6,056 nt of DNA, taken from the NCBI GenBank assembly GCA_027624995.1, contig JAQBTI010000143.1:1-6056 (forward strand), written 5' to 3'. The notes beneath the pieces are model-generated. The model had not been told where the DNA came from. It searched no databases and saw only the letters and a list, made by a program, of their open reading frames with translations. Positions 5,464 to 6,056 of this stretch are shown piece after piece (the first letter of the stretch is position 1; each line of letters starts with the position of its first letter). This DNA is from Chloroflexota bacterium (GTDB lineage Bacteria; Chloroflexota; Dehalococcoidia; Lucifugimonadales; CATQGZ01). The position numbers were made by a program, and so were the translations under genes.

Positions 5464-5598
5464 AACTATGGTGCTGCGGTGAGCGCCCGAGGAGGTTTTT
5501 CGTTACGCGAGTTCAGGGACAAAAGACGGACGATTCTCTAGCCGAACGCGCGTCTCCAGACACAGGAATGTTAACCTGAGGCCCCTCAAACCGCAAGG

Positions 5599-6056
5599 TC
5601 AACCAGAGCCCTCGCCAAGGGCCCGTGACGCCCTCTTCAGACCGCCGAAGCGCAGCCTCATGAGGCCCTTGAAGTCTTCCCATGCGGTCCCGAGCACCTT
5701 TACCCTGGTATCTGGGTCGTCGGTCCAGGTGACCGGGACCTCCTTGATGGCGTAGCCGTTCTTTTCAGCCAGGATCAGGAGCTCAGTGTCGAAGAACCAG
5801 CCGTTGTCCACGACCAGTGGGGCGAGGTCAGCGACCGCGCGCCTGCTCGCGGCCTTGAAACCGCACTGGGCGTCGCGGAACCCAATGAAAAACATAGCCC
5901 TGATAAGCAGATTGTAGGCGCGGGAGATGAACTCCCGCTTCAGCGTTCGCCCCCTGACCTCTGCGCCCCTGGTTAGCCGGGAGCCGATGGCGAGGTCGTA
6001 GTCGCGACTCTCGAATGCGGATACGAGCTCGGGTAGGGCGGCCAGACCGGTGGACA
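5599..6056 (-). CDS. Glycosyltransferase family 2, C-terminal part
   Basis: The last 151 residues of a gene that enters from the right edge. Reading through to the edge gives STGLAALPELVSAFESRD, then YDLAIGSRL, a KREFISRAYNLLIRAMF segment, DAQCGFKAASR and DNGWFFDTELLILAEKNGY, ending in KEVPVTWTDD and a short basic tail. This is the C-terminal half of GT-A fold enzymes related to dolichol-phosphate mannosyl/glucosyltransferases (DPM1/ALG5-like). They move a sugar from a nucleotide sugar to a polyprenyl phosphate at the membrane. The catalytic DxD, usually just before an LST sequence, falls off the window. No membrane segment is visible in this part. The open frame continues to the edge, so the methionine at 5895 is internal, not the start. 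The donor and acceptor cannot be told. Confidence 0.88.
   Translation of the reverse strand, partial: STGLAALPELVSAFESRDYDLAIGSRLTRGAEVRGRTLKREFISRAYNLLIRAMFFIGFRDAQCGFKAASRRAVADLAPLVVDNGWFFDTELLILAEKNGYAIKEVPVTWTDDPDTRVKVLGTAWEDFKGLMRLRFGGLKRASRALGEGSG

Noticed and set aside
5599..5895. Short stand-alone 98-residue gene starting at the methionine at 5895
   Set aside because: The same frame is open to the window edge and the upstream residues continue the glycosyltransferase family 2 pattern, so this is the tail of a longer gene.

Overview
The window carries seven genes, all on the minus strand. Read in the direction of transcription (right to left) they are: a glycosyltransferase family 2 gene cut by the right edge, a nicotinate phosphoribosyltransferase, dnaA, obgE, nadD, pyrE, and a histidine-phosphatase-family gene cut by the left edge. 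The DNA is GC-rich, tightly packed and free of mobile elements, tRNA, rRNA or CRISPR. The DnaA N-terminus and the order obgE-nadD-pyrE look to me like a Chloroflexota (Dehalococcoidia/SAR202-like) chromosome. That assignment is a judgement from memory of the families and was not searched.

Left block (1-2552): obgE, nadD, pyrE and the histidine phosphatase overlap one another by 16 (or 10), 8 and 4 bases. They should form one translationally coupled operon of housekeeping genes for ribosome assembly, NAD synthesis and pyrimidine synthesis. nadD and pyrE use non-ATG starts (GTG, TTG). pyrE and the phosphatase have clear Shine-Dalgarno sequences inside the gene before them.

Centre (2553-4427): a 246-base gap between obgE and dnaA holds an AT-rich stretch, a perfect DnaA box (TTATCCACA), two 8/9 boxes and several perfect inverted repeats, including a 14-bp one touching the dnaA stop codon. 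Base composition also changes sign across this gap, from C-rich on the plus strand in obgE to G-rich in dnaA. This makes it the best candidate for a chromosomal origin here. dnaA itself is best started at 4208. Upstream of it lie a recognisable promoter and a DnaA box, which suggests DnaA autoregulation.

Right block (4428-6056): a nicotinate phosphoribosyltransferase of the short, archaeal-like class, then a 172-base gap, then the C-terminal part of a polyprenyl-phosphate-type glycosyltransferase. The nicotinate enzyme makes nicotinate mononucleotide and NadD uses it, so two consecutive steps of NAD synthesis flank dnaA/obgE.

I see no sign of a new multi-gene system. The points most worth checking are the candidate origin, the unusual P-loop of DnaA, and the inverted repeat at the end of dnaA.
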